Below the pieces are notes generated by a model, which was not told the origin of the DNA, did no database searches, and saw only the letters and a program-made list of their open reading frames with translations. The translations under genes and the position numbers were made by a program. From positions 1,710,472,889 to 1,710,536,888 of the forward strand of contig OY728125.1 of NCBI GenBank assembly GCA_963277665.1: 64,000 bases of DNA, read 5' to 3'. The stretch is from Viscum album. Lineage: Eukaryota > Streptophyta > Magnoliopsida > Santalales > Viscaceae. Shown here in pieces: positions 38,701 through 50,700 of this stretch; the stretch's first letter is position 1; each line of letters opens with the position of its first letter.

Positions 38701-38990
38701 AGTGGATTTTAGTAACGAAGGGTACAAAGAAAAATTGTTTATAATGTAATCATAGACAGTATAAGTATTTTATGTTCTAGATCCCACAAATTGAATGTGG
38801 TCTATTGTATTTTTATTGTCTATAAACATTGATGGGTCAGATGAAAATTCAACTAAGTTTGACCCTCTCAATGGGAAGTGGAAATCATTTTGCAGTAGTC
38901 CCAATGTAGATGGGGTATTGTATACTAGAGGAGACCAGAATGATGGGGTTTTGATAATTGATAGAGGGTTCACATCCCTTCAACCTTCAA
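35753..38990 (+). pseudogene. CACTA (En/Spm) TNP2-type transposase, degenerate
   Basis: Broken DNA transposase with the full domain order of plant TNP2. Transposase-associated N-terminal domain at 35753-35990 starts MDMNKKWMDSN and ends in the typical KHGE (35979-35990), though the family's Cys cluster is mostly lost. Then comes an open 96-codon piece (36086-36376) with CPKFFEKLKSCQK and LKYLNIWSDSNFTKLISLF. The core domain follows: YFPIIPRFRRL (36536), KYGKLSHLKYTLQWKEID, DPFIKDLKLFWDSSVTLYDA (36900), DVMHIKNIFDSFIGVLLNAP-like block (37370-37430) and IIKGLKSHDYPVLM (37660-37700). Last is the DUF4216 domain: YYIGYEINGYMFY and NSGVTIVSGVMHVSCTKD, then WVDNMSDAKIDELGFMKVDF (38430-38730), ending in an open piece at 38795-39091. 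It carries many stops and frameshifts and no intact long ORF. The product would bind the element ends and catalyse excision and insertion. Confidence 0.9.
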
Positions 38991-39098
38991 AAAAAGACAG
39001 TTCAATAATCAAGTTATATATTTTTGTAATATACATTATGTTACCTCATATTACTATCTTTTCACAACTTTACTTATGTAATCTAATATAAAAGGTTC

Positions 39099-39530
39099 AA
39101 CAACTTCTACAGATAATGACTTCTACATGTGATAATGCTCTCAATCATGTGTAATAACATGTTTCTCAAACTGTGGGTGCTCCCAATATAGTGGAACAAC
39201 AACCTGTTGCACATGTCGATACTAATAATCTATAAGAACAAGATATTGATGACGTTGAACTTGAGGAAATGGTAGAATATGAAAAACCAGTGTCCCAAAA
39301 AAATAGGAGAACGGTAGTGTGATGGTGTTAGAAAAAATTATTAAGGTAATAAACAGAGGCATCAAATTAAAGATTTGATAGAATGAACGAGGCCAAGATG
39401 TTAACCCCAACAAGGCCATTTTTAGTATTTTCATTGGTCTAACCACTCAGAAACATGTGATGATTGATACAGATTCTTGGAAAAATATTTTTCCATCACT
39501 TAAGACACTGATTTTGGAATAAATTAGGGT
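39099..39530 (+). pseudogene. CACTA second ORF relic (Transposase_24-like), N-terminal part
   Basis: About 100 bases after TNP2, a + strand relic reads DIDDVELEEMVEYEKPVSQ and then NKAIFSIFIGLTTQKHVMID with SWKNIFPSLKTLILE (39370-39520). This resembles the conserved start of the plant En/Spm second protein (N-x-x-G-Q-x-V-x-x-N-x-A...F-I-G-x-x-x-R...P-x-x...W). Stops interrupt it. The reading breaks off at about 39530 where a minisatellite-bearing, non-coding stretch begins. Confidence 0.55.
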
Positions 39531-39546
39531 AACTTAAGATCGTTTT

Positions 39547-41563
39547 CAAGGGTTTTTTATTACAATGTTTTGTACTTTTTAAAAAATAATCTTTCTTGTA
39601 AAAGAATTTTTTCGTGCATCACGTGTAAGGTAAATTTATAGATGTTTAAATCTTTTTTTTGAGAAGTTGATATGAATTAAAATGAAGAAAGTTATTTTTA
39701 ATGTTTTCTTAATCAGACACAGGGCTTCAAAATCAAATTATCAGAGTTAGTTTTTATCTGAAGTCAAAAAGTTCAATATTTAGAAAAAATGTTTATCAGT
39801 TGATCTATCAGTATGAAATTGATGATCACATGATAATTATTTTTTTATAAATTCATAAGTTACTAAGTTTCTGAGAAATAATAATGCTATAGGATTATAA
39901 AGTTAATAAAGTTTTGAAGTTATAAATATTCAAAAATAAATATGAATATTCTTTTCTATCCTTTTATGTCTCTAAAATATCATGAATAAGTCATGATAAA
40001 ATCACAAGTTAGAATATGGATTTTAAAAACCAGTACATTAGAAGGATTTTGATGCCTATACATCAAATTCAGTTTCTAGAAGAATTTCATATTTTACTGA
40101 GTTGAGGAAGAAATGTATATCAGACTAAGCTGAGGAAGAATGTCAGATTGGGGTGAGTTGAGGAAGAATGTCATATCAGACTGAGTTGAGGAATAAAGTC
40201 AGATCAGACTGAGTTAAGGAAGATAATTAGATTGAACTGATCTAAGGAATAAAGTCAAATTAGACTAAGCTAAGGAAGAAAGTTAATTAGGACTGTCCTA
40301 AGGAAGAAAGTCATATTATATTGGGCTGAGAAAGAAATTAAAATCAGACTGAGCTGAGGAAAAAAGTCATAGCAGATTGAGCTGAGAAAGAAATTCATAC
40401 TGGACTAATATGAGGAAGATATTCATATCATATTGAGATGAGGGAGAATTTAAGACCGTAAGATAAGAAGTAATTTCATATCAGATTGAGCTGAGGAAGA
40501 AATTCAGATCTAACTGAGTTGAGGAATAAATTCTGATCAGAATAAGTTGAGGAAGAAAGTCAGATTAGACGAGTTGATGAATAAATTAAATTTGGACTGA
40601 GAATTTATAATGAAATGAGTTTTCTATACTTTAGTTTCTGATCTTTAGTTAAGGTTTTTAGAAGATGTTCTATAGAATTCAACAAGTTTTTATAATATAG
40701 TGGAATAGATAATAAGGTTTCTAGTGTTTAAAGATGAAGTTAAAATGAACATGAAATTAATGTTTTCATAATTTTGGTGACCTGGAAAAACATTTCAGTT
40801 TCCTACATTTACATATTCTGGGTCACCTATTAATAGATGCATAGTAAATTCATAATTTTTAGTTGTTTACATGTATGAAAAGGTGAAGTGATGTATAGTT
40901 TATGACACAGAGGATTTCTAAACCGAGATCTCATAAGAAAATTAGAAAAACTAAAATTTATATTTACTAGACTGAGGAAGATTAGACTGAGGAAGATTGG
41001 TCAGAGTAGTTGATTGGGATTTGTAAGGTGTGGGTTTTTTTGAAAGAACAAAAAGATTCATCAAATATAAAGCGAGAAAAGGTGAATCATATTGACTCAA
41101 TCGAACTGAGTTTATAGGATTGAGTATATTATAGTGATTTTATTAGACTGTGATAATCAGACCTAGGAACATCAAACCAGGGTACTAGAAAAATATTTTT
41201 TTGGGAAAAGATATTTGATTTCCATATTCTTTTATGGATAAAATTATTGTAAGAAAACTTTGTAAATTGATGGGGGTCACTATAATCATTCCTATAGAGA
41301 TATGTAAGATTTCTAATGTGGGTTAACATAAGTTTTATTCACTTATTCATTATATTTAATTTTTATAGATACATGGGAGTGTATATGTAAATGAAGTAAG
41401 TTCTCAGACTGAGGTCGAACCTTGTAAATATCTCATGCTTTACTTACTTTCATAATTTTAAAGGTATGAGTATTTACTAAAAGATTATAAGGTAATGAAC
41501 CTTAACAGGTTTCATGGGTTAAATATCTAAAAGTTTGAAACTTATAAAAATTAAACAATTAAT
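39547..41563. mobile_element. Non-coding insertion with minisatellite, probable LTR fragment
   Basis: About 2 kb with no coding relic splits the CACTA second ORF. Its right edge is a long polypyrimidine run; on the minus strand this is a purine tract followed within a few bases by TGTTTAATTTTTATAAG, as at a polypurine-tract/LTR junction. The left edge is near 39547 by loss of coding similarity. No second LTR or target duplication was identified, so the identity is inferred. Confidence 0.35.
40085..40600. repeat. ~31 bp minisatellite (GACTGAGCTGAGGAAGAAAGTCA), about 16 units
   Basis: Consecutive units share CAGACTGAGCTGAGGAAG, then AAAGTCATAT, with point changes and small length differences. 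Isolated relatives occur downstream at 40975-41005 (AGACTGAGGAAGATTAGACT) and 41405. The array carries no long open frame. Confidence 0.85.
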
Positions 41564-41586
41564 TCCCCCCCTCCCCCTCCCTTCTC
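41564..41586 (-). other. Polypyrimidine run / minus-strand polypurine tract
   Basis: An almost unbroken C/T run (C7-T-C5-T-C3 core) is unique in the window. In minus orientation it would be a strong polypurine tract. It ends next to the point where CACTA-like coding resumes. Confidence 0.5.
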
Positions 41587-41689
41587 AATTGTTATTCAGT
41601 CCTTTGGAACTTCATTAACATTATGATACCCTTTCTTTATTTTACTAAAAAAATGAAACATTGACTTACTCTTCATTATCCCTTATAAA

Positions 41690-41930
41690 GTATATTTATA
41701 GTAGATGACTCCTGAAGGAAATTTTTATTAATTATCATTGTAAAGGATCATAGAGGCTTTCTTACAATTCTAAAAAAGTTTCATCTCAAGGATTATGAAG
41801 GGAAAATAAACCCACGACCACTACTTATGTATGCAAACTTAATAAGACAAGAAGCATGGGATGCATTTTTTGTCCATCATGAGAGGACATCTTTTCAGGG
41901 AAATTTTGGTTGGTAATACATTGCCCAAAA
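41690..41930 (+). pseudogene. CACTA second ORF relic, continued (tentative)
   Basis: After the insertion, the + strand reads FHLKDYEGKINPRPLLMYAN, then RQEAWDAFFVHHERTSFQGN. W-D-A-F-x-x-x-R-x-S/T-x-x-F is the block that follows the basic K-W-R-D-F-K-S-x-L segment in plant Transposase_24 proteins. This would be the second half of the ORF started at 39099. Only this block is readable. Confidence 0.4.
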
Positions 41931-42029
41931 ATATGTGTATTAATAACTTTGATTAATAATTTTTAATTTATGAAATAATAACTAAGTGTTGAAAATAATA
42001 AACGAGCAGTAAAACCAACATAACCCTAC

Positions 42030-43480
42030 CATTAAGCAAGGATGGGGTATGATCCACTTACATGACATTAATGTTATGTCTAACCTCATGATATTTCCAA
42101 TATGGTAGCTCAAAAATTATTGACTATTTCTTCCAAACATTTCTTTCATTTCTATATTTTTGTGTCTTTCTGAATGTCATGTCTGTGTTTTTCATCCAAT
42201 TAAAGTATTTATCAATGGATAAAAGTTTTGGAGAAATATCAAATTCATGTGAGCCATTGAATTCCTTTTTTAATCTTCTATAAGAGTGATCCATATATTA
42301 AAACATTCTATGACCCATGTAAACTATTTTCTCCCATTATTCAATTAATAATATGAAGTCTATTGTTCACAAATTAGACAATATTTATTCCCCTTAACAT
42401 TGTATCTAAACAAACTCCCATGTGTTGGGAGGTGATTTATAGTTAACATAATCATTGCATGCAGTTGAAAATATTCCATTTTATAAGAATCATACAACCT
42501 TGTACCTTCCTCCCATAATAGTTTAAAATCGTCAATTAATGGTGACAAAAAAATCAATATCATTTCTATACTATTTTGATCCAGGGATCATTAAACTCAG
42601 CATGAGATATTTACACTTCATACAAAATTTAGGAGACAAGTTATAAATTTCCAAAAAAATAGGTCATGAACTATGTGTGCTTCTAACGCTTCAATATGGA
42701 TTAATTCAATCTATACATATTCCAAGTATGATATTCTAACATCATTTATAAATATAGAAAATTGTAATTCAATTTTTAATTTTCTGTCACATATCTTCTC
42801 ATCTACATGCCATCTTATCCTTTTTTTCATCATGTGAATTTTCAAATAAATGTTTCAAACATGGAATTATAGGAATGTAGAAAAATTCCTTTACATTGGT
42901 CTTTATAAATGCTAGATAATCATATAATTTTTATTTCAACTTATATTACAACATCCCACATTTAGGAAAACCTAAAATAAATTCATATTCCTTTCTATAT
43001 AGCATATAGTTATTCAAGAAGACATGTATTATTTTACCTTAATCACATAGGGTAGAGTATTTGTTTCGCTTTATAATGTGAATTTTTATGATCATTGTCT
43101 TTAGGAATAATATCTTTCAACAATTGTATCAACTCTTGAAAACTCTTACCACTCCATCCATGTTTCTCCTTTAAGTTAATCAATATTAACATCATCAATA
43201 AAACCATAATTTTCATAGAATATTTATACAATGGTTTTTTAGATATCCATATAGATTCTCAATTTTCAATTCATTAGCAATTGCCTCTACTTTAATATCA
43301 TGAATCATTTATTCAATTTGATCAAACTTATCATCTTGCAATGCATCATCATCAAGAGATTTGAAATTCTACCTAGTTTCACCATGCCCAATCCAAGGGT
43401 TGTAACTTAGATTAAAAGCATAAAAAATAAATGATATATGATCTCTCTTCTTTTCAACTTCTTCATAATAAAAAAATCAG
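42030..43480 (-). pseudogene. Second CACTA TNP2-type transposase relic, minus strand
   Basis: Read right to left. The end of the transposase-associated domain is NPWIGHGETR (43374-43403). An open 62-codon piece at 43043-43231 has KHGWSGKSFQELIQLLKDII and YKAKQIL. A 67-codon piece at 42360-42563 has PLIDDFKLLWEEGTRLYDSY, YFQLHAMIMLTINHLPTHGS and KGNKYCLICEQ (Cys pair kept). Further down come GHRMF-like and KKGIQWL traces, then SYHIGNIMRLDITLMSC (about 42060-42110), where the family has L-P-Y-W-x-Y-x-x-x-R-H-x-x-D-V-M-H. The relic stops near 42030; the DUF4216 end is absent. It converges on the + strand TNP2 and is a separate element. Confidence 0.85.
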
Positions 43481-45654
43481 GCATTGACAGAAAAATATGT
43501 CATTTTTGGAATATTTCATTTAGAAAATTACAAATAAAGCATCAACACCTTCCTCATATTTGTCACTTATACAAAGGTTTGTAATCCAAATTTGACTGAT
43601 TATTACCCATAACAAATTTCAAAAATATACATATTGTCAAGATAAACCAAGTTTAAATTTATATCAAAGATTCAACAATTTGAATGTAACCCAATTTTGA
43701 AATATAAAACAAATATATTCTTATTTAAAAATTATAAATATAAATTTTGGACAATAATGGAATACAAGTTTAAATAAATATGTTAAATCATAAAAAAAAT
43801 GCAGGGAAGTAATTTAAAAAATAATTTATAATTACACCATTCTCTCATTTTTCATTTTATTTTAAATGAAATTAGATGAAACTTGAAATTGAATATTATT
43901 GGCCAAAATCCAAATCATGTGCATATTTTTTATTTTTATTAGTATCATTATTATTAGATTTTCAAAAACAATTAGCATAAAAATCCAAAAATTATTAAAT
44001 GAAACATTAATTCATACTATAATATAATTGTATGGTAGAGTTCAAACAACACAATGATGAATTTTTAGTGTGGTGAATATATATATATATTAAAAGAATT
44101 AATATTATTTATTATTTATGTCTATTGTATTATAAAAATTATGCAAACCATATTATGTACTTTGTATTCTATAACAACATGTTTTATTTGAATGTAACAT
44201 GATAATAACCCACATTTTAAATATTAGAGTTGACTTCATTTGATAAAATAAAAAACTAAATTCATGGGGAGAAAAATGATTTTAGTTTGAATATCATGTG
44301 ATGCATGTGTAATTCCATGAAAATATATCTATGAGAATATAACAAAGATATGTAAAGAAACTAATTGACAGCTCCTATTGTGTATTCACCAATAATATTG
44401 ACATTATATTGAAAGTAACTCATAATATGCAGACGTCATATTTAATATATGATTTATCAAGGTAATAATATACTCACATGAAAAAAAAAGTATTTATATA
44501 AATATACACTACTTATATGATATTTTCTATTGAACTATATGAAAATTTTAATTTTTGTATATATTATATTTTATGATTACTAAGTCACTAATAAGTTTAT
44601 AACACTAATTGAAATTTATCTCTATACATGGAAATGTCTGCATAAATAATGAATGATTCACAAACCTCATCCAAATAAGAAATATTTTGAGATTTAAGGT
44701 CAAAATTTAATATGGTACGTAGTATAAACAACTGTGAAACAATTTAGTGAAAATTTATTTCCATTTAATTTAAACACCAAAACATTAAGATATCATATTC
44801 ATACACTTTTTCACTTAAATGAATCCATAACTAAGGTATATGAATATGGTAATGAGACATTAAGACAATTAATGTGCAACTATGAGGATGAATAAATATG
44901 AGGGTTTAAGAAAATGGTAATGTGAGATATGAGTACAATGAATAGAAAAAAAACAAAAGTTAGGGCAACGCTATTAAATGATCGAAAGATAGGATCGATA
45001 TGTGAAGCTTACCTAAGAGTTGAGCAGATCAAATGTGCAGCAATGAGCCCAAAAAAACTGAGCATCTATGAATATGGAAATCTAAGATTCGAGTCCACTA
45101 TATCAAATAAATGATGCATGATTAGGGCTTCTATGTGAGAGAAATGAGTTGGATTTCACGAGATAGAATAACACCCAAATGATTCAAACAGATGATTCAT
45201 AAAATTTTAAATGGTATATAGGACGATTATATAAATATGAAATAAATTTATATGGAATATAAATTTTAAATGGTACATAACGTCAGTTATATATAAAAAA
45301 ATTTATGGTGCATACCTTTATCATGGAAATAATTTACGTTTAAAATTTTATAGTAGAATTATGGAAACGCAAAAACAATGAAGATACAAATATTAAATAA
45401 TTTTATATGGAATATATAATTTCATAAAATCACAAATAAACTTATTGAATAAATTTTTACTCTCTACACCCATCATCTCATTTAACTGAAAATAAAATAA
45501 AATAAAAATAAAAGTTAGTATAGTATATAAACAAAATTGCAAAAAAATTAATAATTGAAATCCAGAAAAACATTTCAATTAAAACAAAGTATGACAAATG
45601 GTATAAGTTCATTTTATTTTAAATATATATTAGTTTCAAATCATTTATTTAATT
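43481..45654. other. AT-rich stretch upstream of the minus-strand TNP2
   Basis: No coding relic or terminal repeat is recognised. The complement of 44960-45110 has a leader-like, less AT-rich sequence ending CTCAACTCTTAG/GTAAGCTT. By analogy with 31085-31225 this could be the first exon and donor of the minus-strand CACTA gene, but there is no clear TATA box. An AT run lies at 44080-44091. Confidence 0.25.
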
Positions 45655-47683
45655 TAAAACTGCTAATTCGTTACATACAATCACGTATCATGTCTGATTG
45701 ATGTGTTATCAGGTCATACACATCACAAATAAAAAAATACAGACCTCCTATGATTTCAATTCATTCTGAGGTCATTTGTAATGATTTTGACTGTTACACA
45801 CATGTTTTAGTAATTTGAAACAATAAAAGTGCATTTTTGTTCATCCGTATCAAATGATGTATCAGATTGATGTTCTATCCCTTCTAACATTTCAAAAGTT
45901 ACTCAATAGTTATTATCGTATGATTTTATAAAAACTCAATGTTTTTTCTCTCTATTTTCACCCACAGACACACATTTTTAAAAGCAACCGAACCATTAAA
46001 AACTGCTTATAAGGTTGTTTTGGGAACATCCCACATTAGATTGAGTCTGATCTTACACGTAGTAAATAAAACAAAGATGGTTTTTCTATCATATCATGTC
46101 CTGAAAAGATCATTTGATATGGTTTTGATCATTACACGCACATCTTGGTGTTTTTATAACAATAAAATTGAATTTCTAATCAACCCCAGAAAATGACACG
46201 TCCAATTGAAACATCATCTAATCCAACATTTTAAAATTCACTATACAGTTGTTTTCATATGATTTCATGGAAATTAGAGGTTGTTTTCTTATTTTTTTGA
46301 CATCTCAAAACACATTTTTAAAGGTCATAAAACCATTAAAAACTACTCATTCAATCTTTCCAAACACACCACACATACTATTGACTTTGTATCTATCCAT
46401 ACATGTCAGTAATAATAAAAATATAGTATCCCTTTGATATTACATCATTCGGACATCGTTCTCTATGGTTTTCATCATTATATGTATGTTTTTTATGTTT
46501 TAATACACTAAAATTGTTTTTCAAGTCATATCGATCAAAAAACACATTGGATTTATGTTCCTTAAGTTCCAAAATTTTAAAAATCATTGTAAGGTTTTTC
46601 CCATATGATTTCATGACAATCATTGGTTTTTGGATTCATTTTTACCTAATGAAGCACATTTTTAAAGATCATCATATCTTTAAAACCCGCTTATAATGTC
46701 ATTCTAGGAACACCACATGTCGAATTGACATGCAGTTTGCTCTCATACATCAAAAATAATACAAAGACATGTTCCCTATGATTTCATGTCATTCAAGGGT
46801 CATTTGATAAGTTTTTGACTATTACACATGTGTTTTATAGTTTTTAAAATATAGAAAGTCCATTTTTGATCATCATGGGAAAATGACACATTCAATTGAC
46901 ATACCAACTGATCCTAAATTCAAAAAATCACTATGAGTTTATTGTTCTATTATTTCATGCTAATAGGAGGTCATTCACTTAGTTTGACCCCATGACACAT
47001 GTTTTTAAAGGTCGTCAAACCTCAAAAATTTATATATTCAGTCTGTTTGAGAACACCACACATTTGATTAACATGTGATCTTCTTATACATGTTAATAAT
47101 AATGAAAATATGGTATTCATAGGATTTTACATCATCGAGAGGTCGTTTTATATGGTTTTTAATATCACATGAATACTTTAGTCTTTTAAAACACTAAAAG
47201 TATGCTTCCGGTTATCTTAAGAAAACAACACATAAAATTGATGAACCACCGGTTCTATTTTAAAAAAAATCACTCTATGATTGTTTTCCTAAGATATCAC
47301 CTAAAGAAAAAGTCATTTTCATGGTTTTGACCCCCTAATGCACATTTTTAAAGGTTTTAAAACCTTTAAAAACCAGTTATTCAATCCTTCAAAGCATACA
47401 ACTTGTCCGATTGATGTATCGTCTACCCATACACATCAACTAAAATATACAAAGACAATTTTCCTATGATTTCACATCATTTGAAAGTTTTTTCTATGGT
47501 TTTTATTGGTATGCACAATTTTTTGTATTTTAAAAAACTAAAAGTATTTTTTTAGTCATCCTAAGTTAACTACATGTCATATTGATGTTTTTTCAGATCC
47601 AACATTTTAAAAATCGCATTACAATGTTGTCCTATAATTTCATGTAAATTAGAGGTTTTCTCTTTATTTTTCACCCATGACAC
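45655..47683. repeat. ~170 bp satellite array, alternating A/B monomers (left part)
   Basis: Monomers start at the conserved block CCTATGATTTCATGTCAT, found (with changes) at about 45747, 45917, 46088, 46256, 46432, 46601, 46774, 46946, 47118, 47288, 47463 and 47631, a spacing of 168-176. Odd monomers (A) continue with GATCATTACACACATGTTTTAGTGTTTTAA-like sequence and AAAAGTGCATTT. Even ones (B) continue with GACCCATGACACACATTTTTAAAGG and AAACCTTTAAAAAC. Both end near CACATCCGATTGACAT. The repeat is thus a ~340 bp dimer. Copies are well diverged. The array begins inside a B monomer at about 45655 and is cut at 47683 inside a B monomer. Confidence 0.9.
47679..47683. other. Target-site duplication, left copy (GACAC)
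   Basis: GACAC before the copia 5' LTR pairs with GACAT at 58989-58993 after the 3' LTR. Both lie at the same place in the satellite B monomer consensus (CCATGACACAC). Confidence 0.75.
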
Positions 47684-50531
47684 TATTAGTGTTTGAAAGT
47701 AGTTCTAGTACTATAACAAAATTATTTGTTTTTATAAATTACTCTCTATTAACATTTCATTAAATTCTCAAGTATAATAAGTTCTCAAGTTTATTAAGTT
47801 ATAAAGTTTTTTAATTAATTAATAATTTTTAATTACATGTTTTAATAATTTTTATATAAATTTTTAAATTGATAGTTTATGTTATTATTATTTTATATAC
47901 TTAAGTTTAATTTTTTTAAGTAAAAAATTTATGAAATCCTTAGTGATCCACCTAGATAACCCTCAACCACTTAGGGGGCTGATTGGATCAACCCTATGGG
48001 AAGGCCCACCACAAGAATCCCACAAGGAGGCTATAGAGTACTTGGTGTTCATAGTACATGATCATAGCATGTGGGCCTATGTATAAGGACTGCAAAGCAT
48101 GCATGTAGGTTCATGGGCTGGTCATAGGCTGCCCGCTGGGCTGTAGGCCCGTATGTTCTTGTTGTGTAACTGGTGTTAATCCCCAAAAGCTGGTTTGAAC
48201 TGAGGATACACACCACTTGGTTGATATATAGTTCTTCCAACACAACTCCAAATTTTCGTGGGACATAGTTTGAGTTTTACTGTTCATTTGAACTAAATAA
48301 CACAAAACCATTCTCAATTGTCACATCTTTTATTTCTAATCTATTCGATGTTCTTTCTTCCTCCCACAGTAGTTTTTGAACACCCACACCTCTATTATTT
48401 TCAAAAAAATCTTTCATCTTCTTCCTCTGGTTTTATAGATCTTCAATAGTGAGAACTTGTATGTTAGAGCTCTTTGGTCCAATGTTGCAATGATTGAATC
48501 CAGCCTATTTTTGGTAGTTTGAATGTTTTTATTCTATGTGTATGTACCTCAAATAATCTGTAAATGGTTCAGTTCATTATCTTCTTCATCATGGTTTTGT
48601 TCACTCTTCATAACTTCTTCAAAGTTCCCACTTATCACCTCTACTTAGTATACTTCTCTGGTTTGAAGCCTTCCCCTTTGATGGTTTCTCAATGGTGTCA
48701 TTGTTGGACATTAACAGTTATTCTTGATTCACCATTGGACATCAATTTTGAGTCATGTTCCACCATTAAAAACCAATGTTGAATCATGATCCACCTTCAG
48801 ACACTGACGGTAAGTCATAAACCACTATTGGACACCAACGGTGAGTAATGATCCACTATCAGACACTAAGGGTGATTCATTTTCTACCCACCAGTTGTTA
48901 TTTCTTTTTGCTGATAGAATCTTATTTAAAATCCAATAAGATCTCTTATACTTCTTCGATCAGATGAAATAGGTTTCTTGGGTGTTTACTTATTTTTATC
49001 AGAATATTTTTTATCTATTGACTATTATTTGTCATCTACAGTTTTTTCAGTGAGTCGCCATTAGACATCTCCAACAGTAGGTCATGAGTCACCATTGATA
49101 ATTCCAATGGTTTCATTTTGTTATAATTTCTCATGAATCTTTGTTTGTTATGTGGGGTAGAATTTGTTTTATTTTTTGGTTGGGTTTTATTATTTTTCAC
49201 TTCTAAGTAAAATGGTAGCATCTTTTCTATTTTTCAACCATTGGTCATCAAACGCTCTCTATTTTCAGCAGTAGAAAAAAATAATCCACTACTCTTTCTT
49301 TTTAATGGTATCAAAATTAAGTAACCATTCCCTATTTCAATAGTAGATCAATTATCCTTAGTTAGTTAAATATTTTTTTCTAAAATTTCTATTTCTTATT
49401 TTAATTGATTATTTTAAAATAATTATGTGGTCAAATGTTTTATTACTTTATGTTGAAATGAAATTATAACAGTGTGTAAAAAATAATTTTAGCATTATTT
49501 TATGTACACTTATATATTCAGGTTGAATTTCTTACGATTCTCTATTTTACTACAGTTTTTTGTCTTTATAATCTAGAATATTATACTTTTATTTCAATTA
49601 ATAATTTTTTATAATTTTTATACTTAACAGATTAATTTATTTATTTTACTATTTAAATATGAAATATAAAGAAAGTTTGTTCTATGTCATTCATCGTGGC
49701 TTTAAAAAACCTAGGTAACTATCATACTACTTCATTATTATTCTTTAATAACTGTTATGCATATATTAGATATTAAAATTATCCTAGAATATATATGTCT
49801 TAATGATATGAGATACTTCTTCAAGGAATAAAAAGAATACCAGTGCATATCATTCAATATAATCAACATGTGATGCATTTTTGAAAAATTATTTCTATTC
49901 CCAATTGTTCACAAACTTCGGCAACTTCAGTACATTGGTTGTGATCATAAAAGGGATTCAACTTATACATTGTTCCATTCATGTGATAAAAAACAATCAA
50001 GATTCAACATATTTTACATTTCTGATCATCTCTTAATTTCCCTATATTTTTTATTTTTTGTAATATTTATCTTTCTATTTGTAGTTATTTATGTATGGTT
50101 TATGATTTTCCCCATAAAAATAAAGTCTTTATTTCTATGGTTATTACACTAACTAAAAGGAAGTTCGGGTTGTGACTCCTGATCAAAATTCAAGTAATCA
50201 GACTAGGTTGGTCGCTTATCATAGACTGGGTTGTGCCTCCAGGTTATTTAAGAGGCAGTTTCTATAAACAATGTTCTCACACATTTAAAAGTATGGTTTA
50301 AGTAGGAAACAATCTCTTAAAGAATTAGAGGAGGTTTAGGAGAGAACTATTATCTTTTTGATTCGAACCACTATAAATCTTGGTGTTATTACAATTTTAT
50401 TTCTACTACAACTGATTCTAAGAACAATGAACTCACTAAAAATATTTTTTTATAATCTTTTATTATTTTTATATTTAAATTTTAAATGGAATATCCCCCT
50501 AGTCATACTGTCCATCACTGACAATCTAAAT
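47684..50531 (+). mobile_element. 5' LTR of Ty1/copia element
   Basis: 2.85 kb direct repeat of 56068-58988, alignable end to end. Clear shared blocks include TATTAGTRTTTGAAA at the start, CCTCAACCACTTAGGGG, GGGAAGGCC and CATGTGGGCC. It begins TATTAG rather than TG, in both LTRs. The right end is set by the primer-binding site. It holds a minisatellite at 48690-48880. It would carry the element's promoter and polyadenylation signal. Confidence 0.9.
48690..48880. repeat. ~30 bp minisatellite in the copia 5' LTR, about 6 units
   Basis: Units follow CCACYATTGGACACCAAYGG then TGAGTCATGAT, with base changes. The same array in the 3' LTR has about 8 units. Confidence 0.8.
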
Positions 50532-50545
50532 ATTAGTATCATAGA
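50532..50545 (+). other. Primer-binding site of the copia element, decayed
   Basis: ATTAGTATCATAGA sits where ATTGGTATCAGAGC (initiator Met-tRNA complement) is expected, directly after the 5' LTR. The two internal differences are G-to-A and G-to-T. Confidence 0.6.
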
Positions 50546-50700
50546 TGAGTCAATAGTTATGTGGTTTCGGTATCAAAAAATTGATATCAAACCCTTGTCT
50601 CTGATAGGTTATCCTTTATATTGTTTATTTTTAACTCTGTGTTAACCTAGTATACTTGACATAATAGTCCAAGGAATAAAATAAAATATCTCATTTTAAG

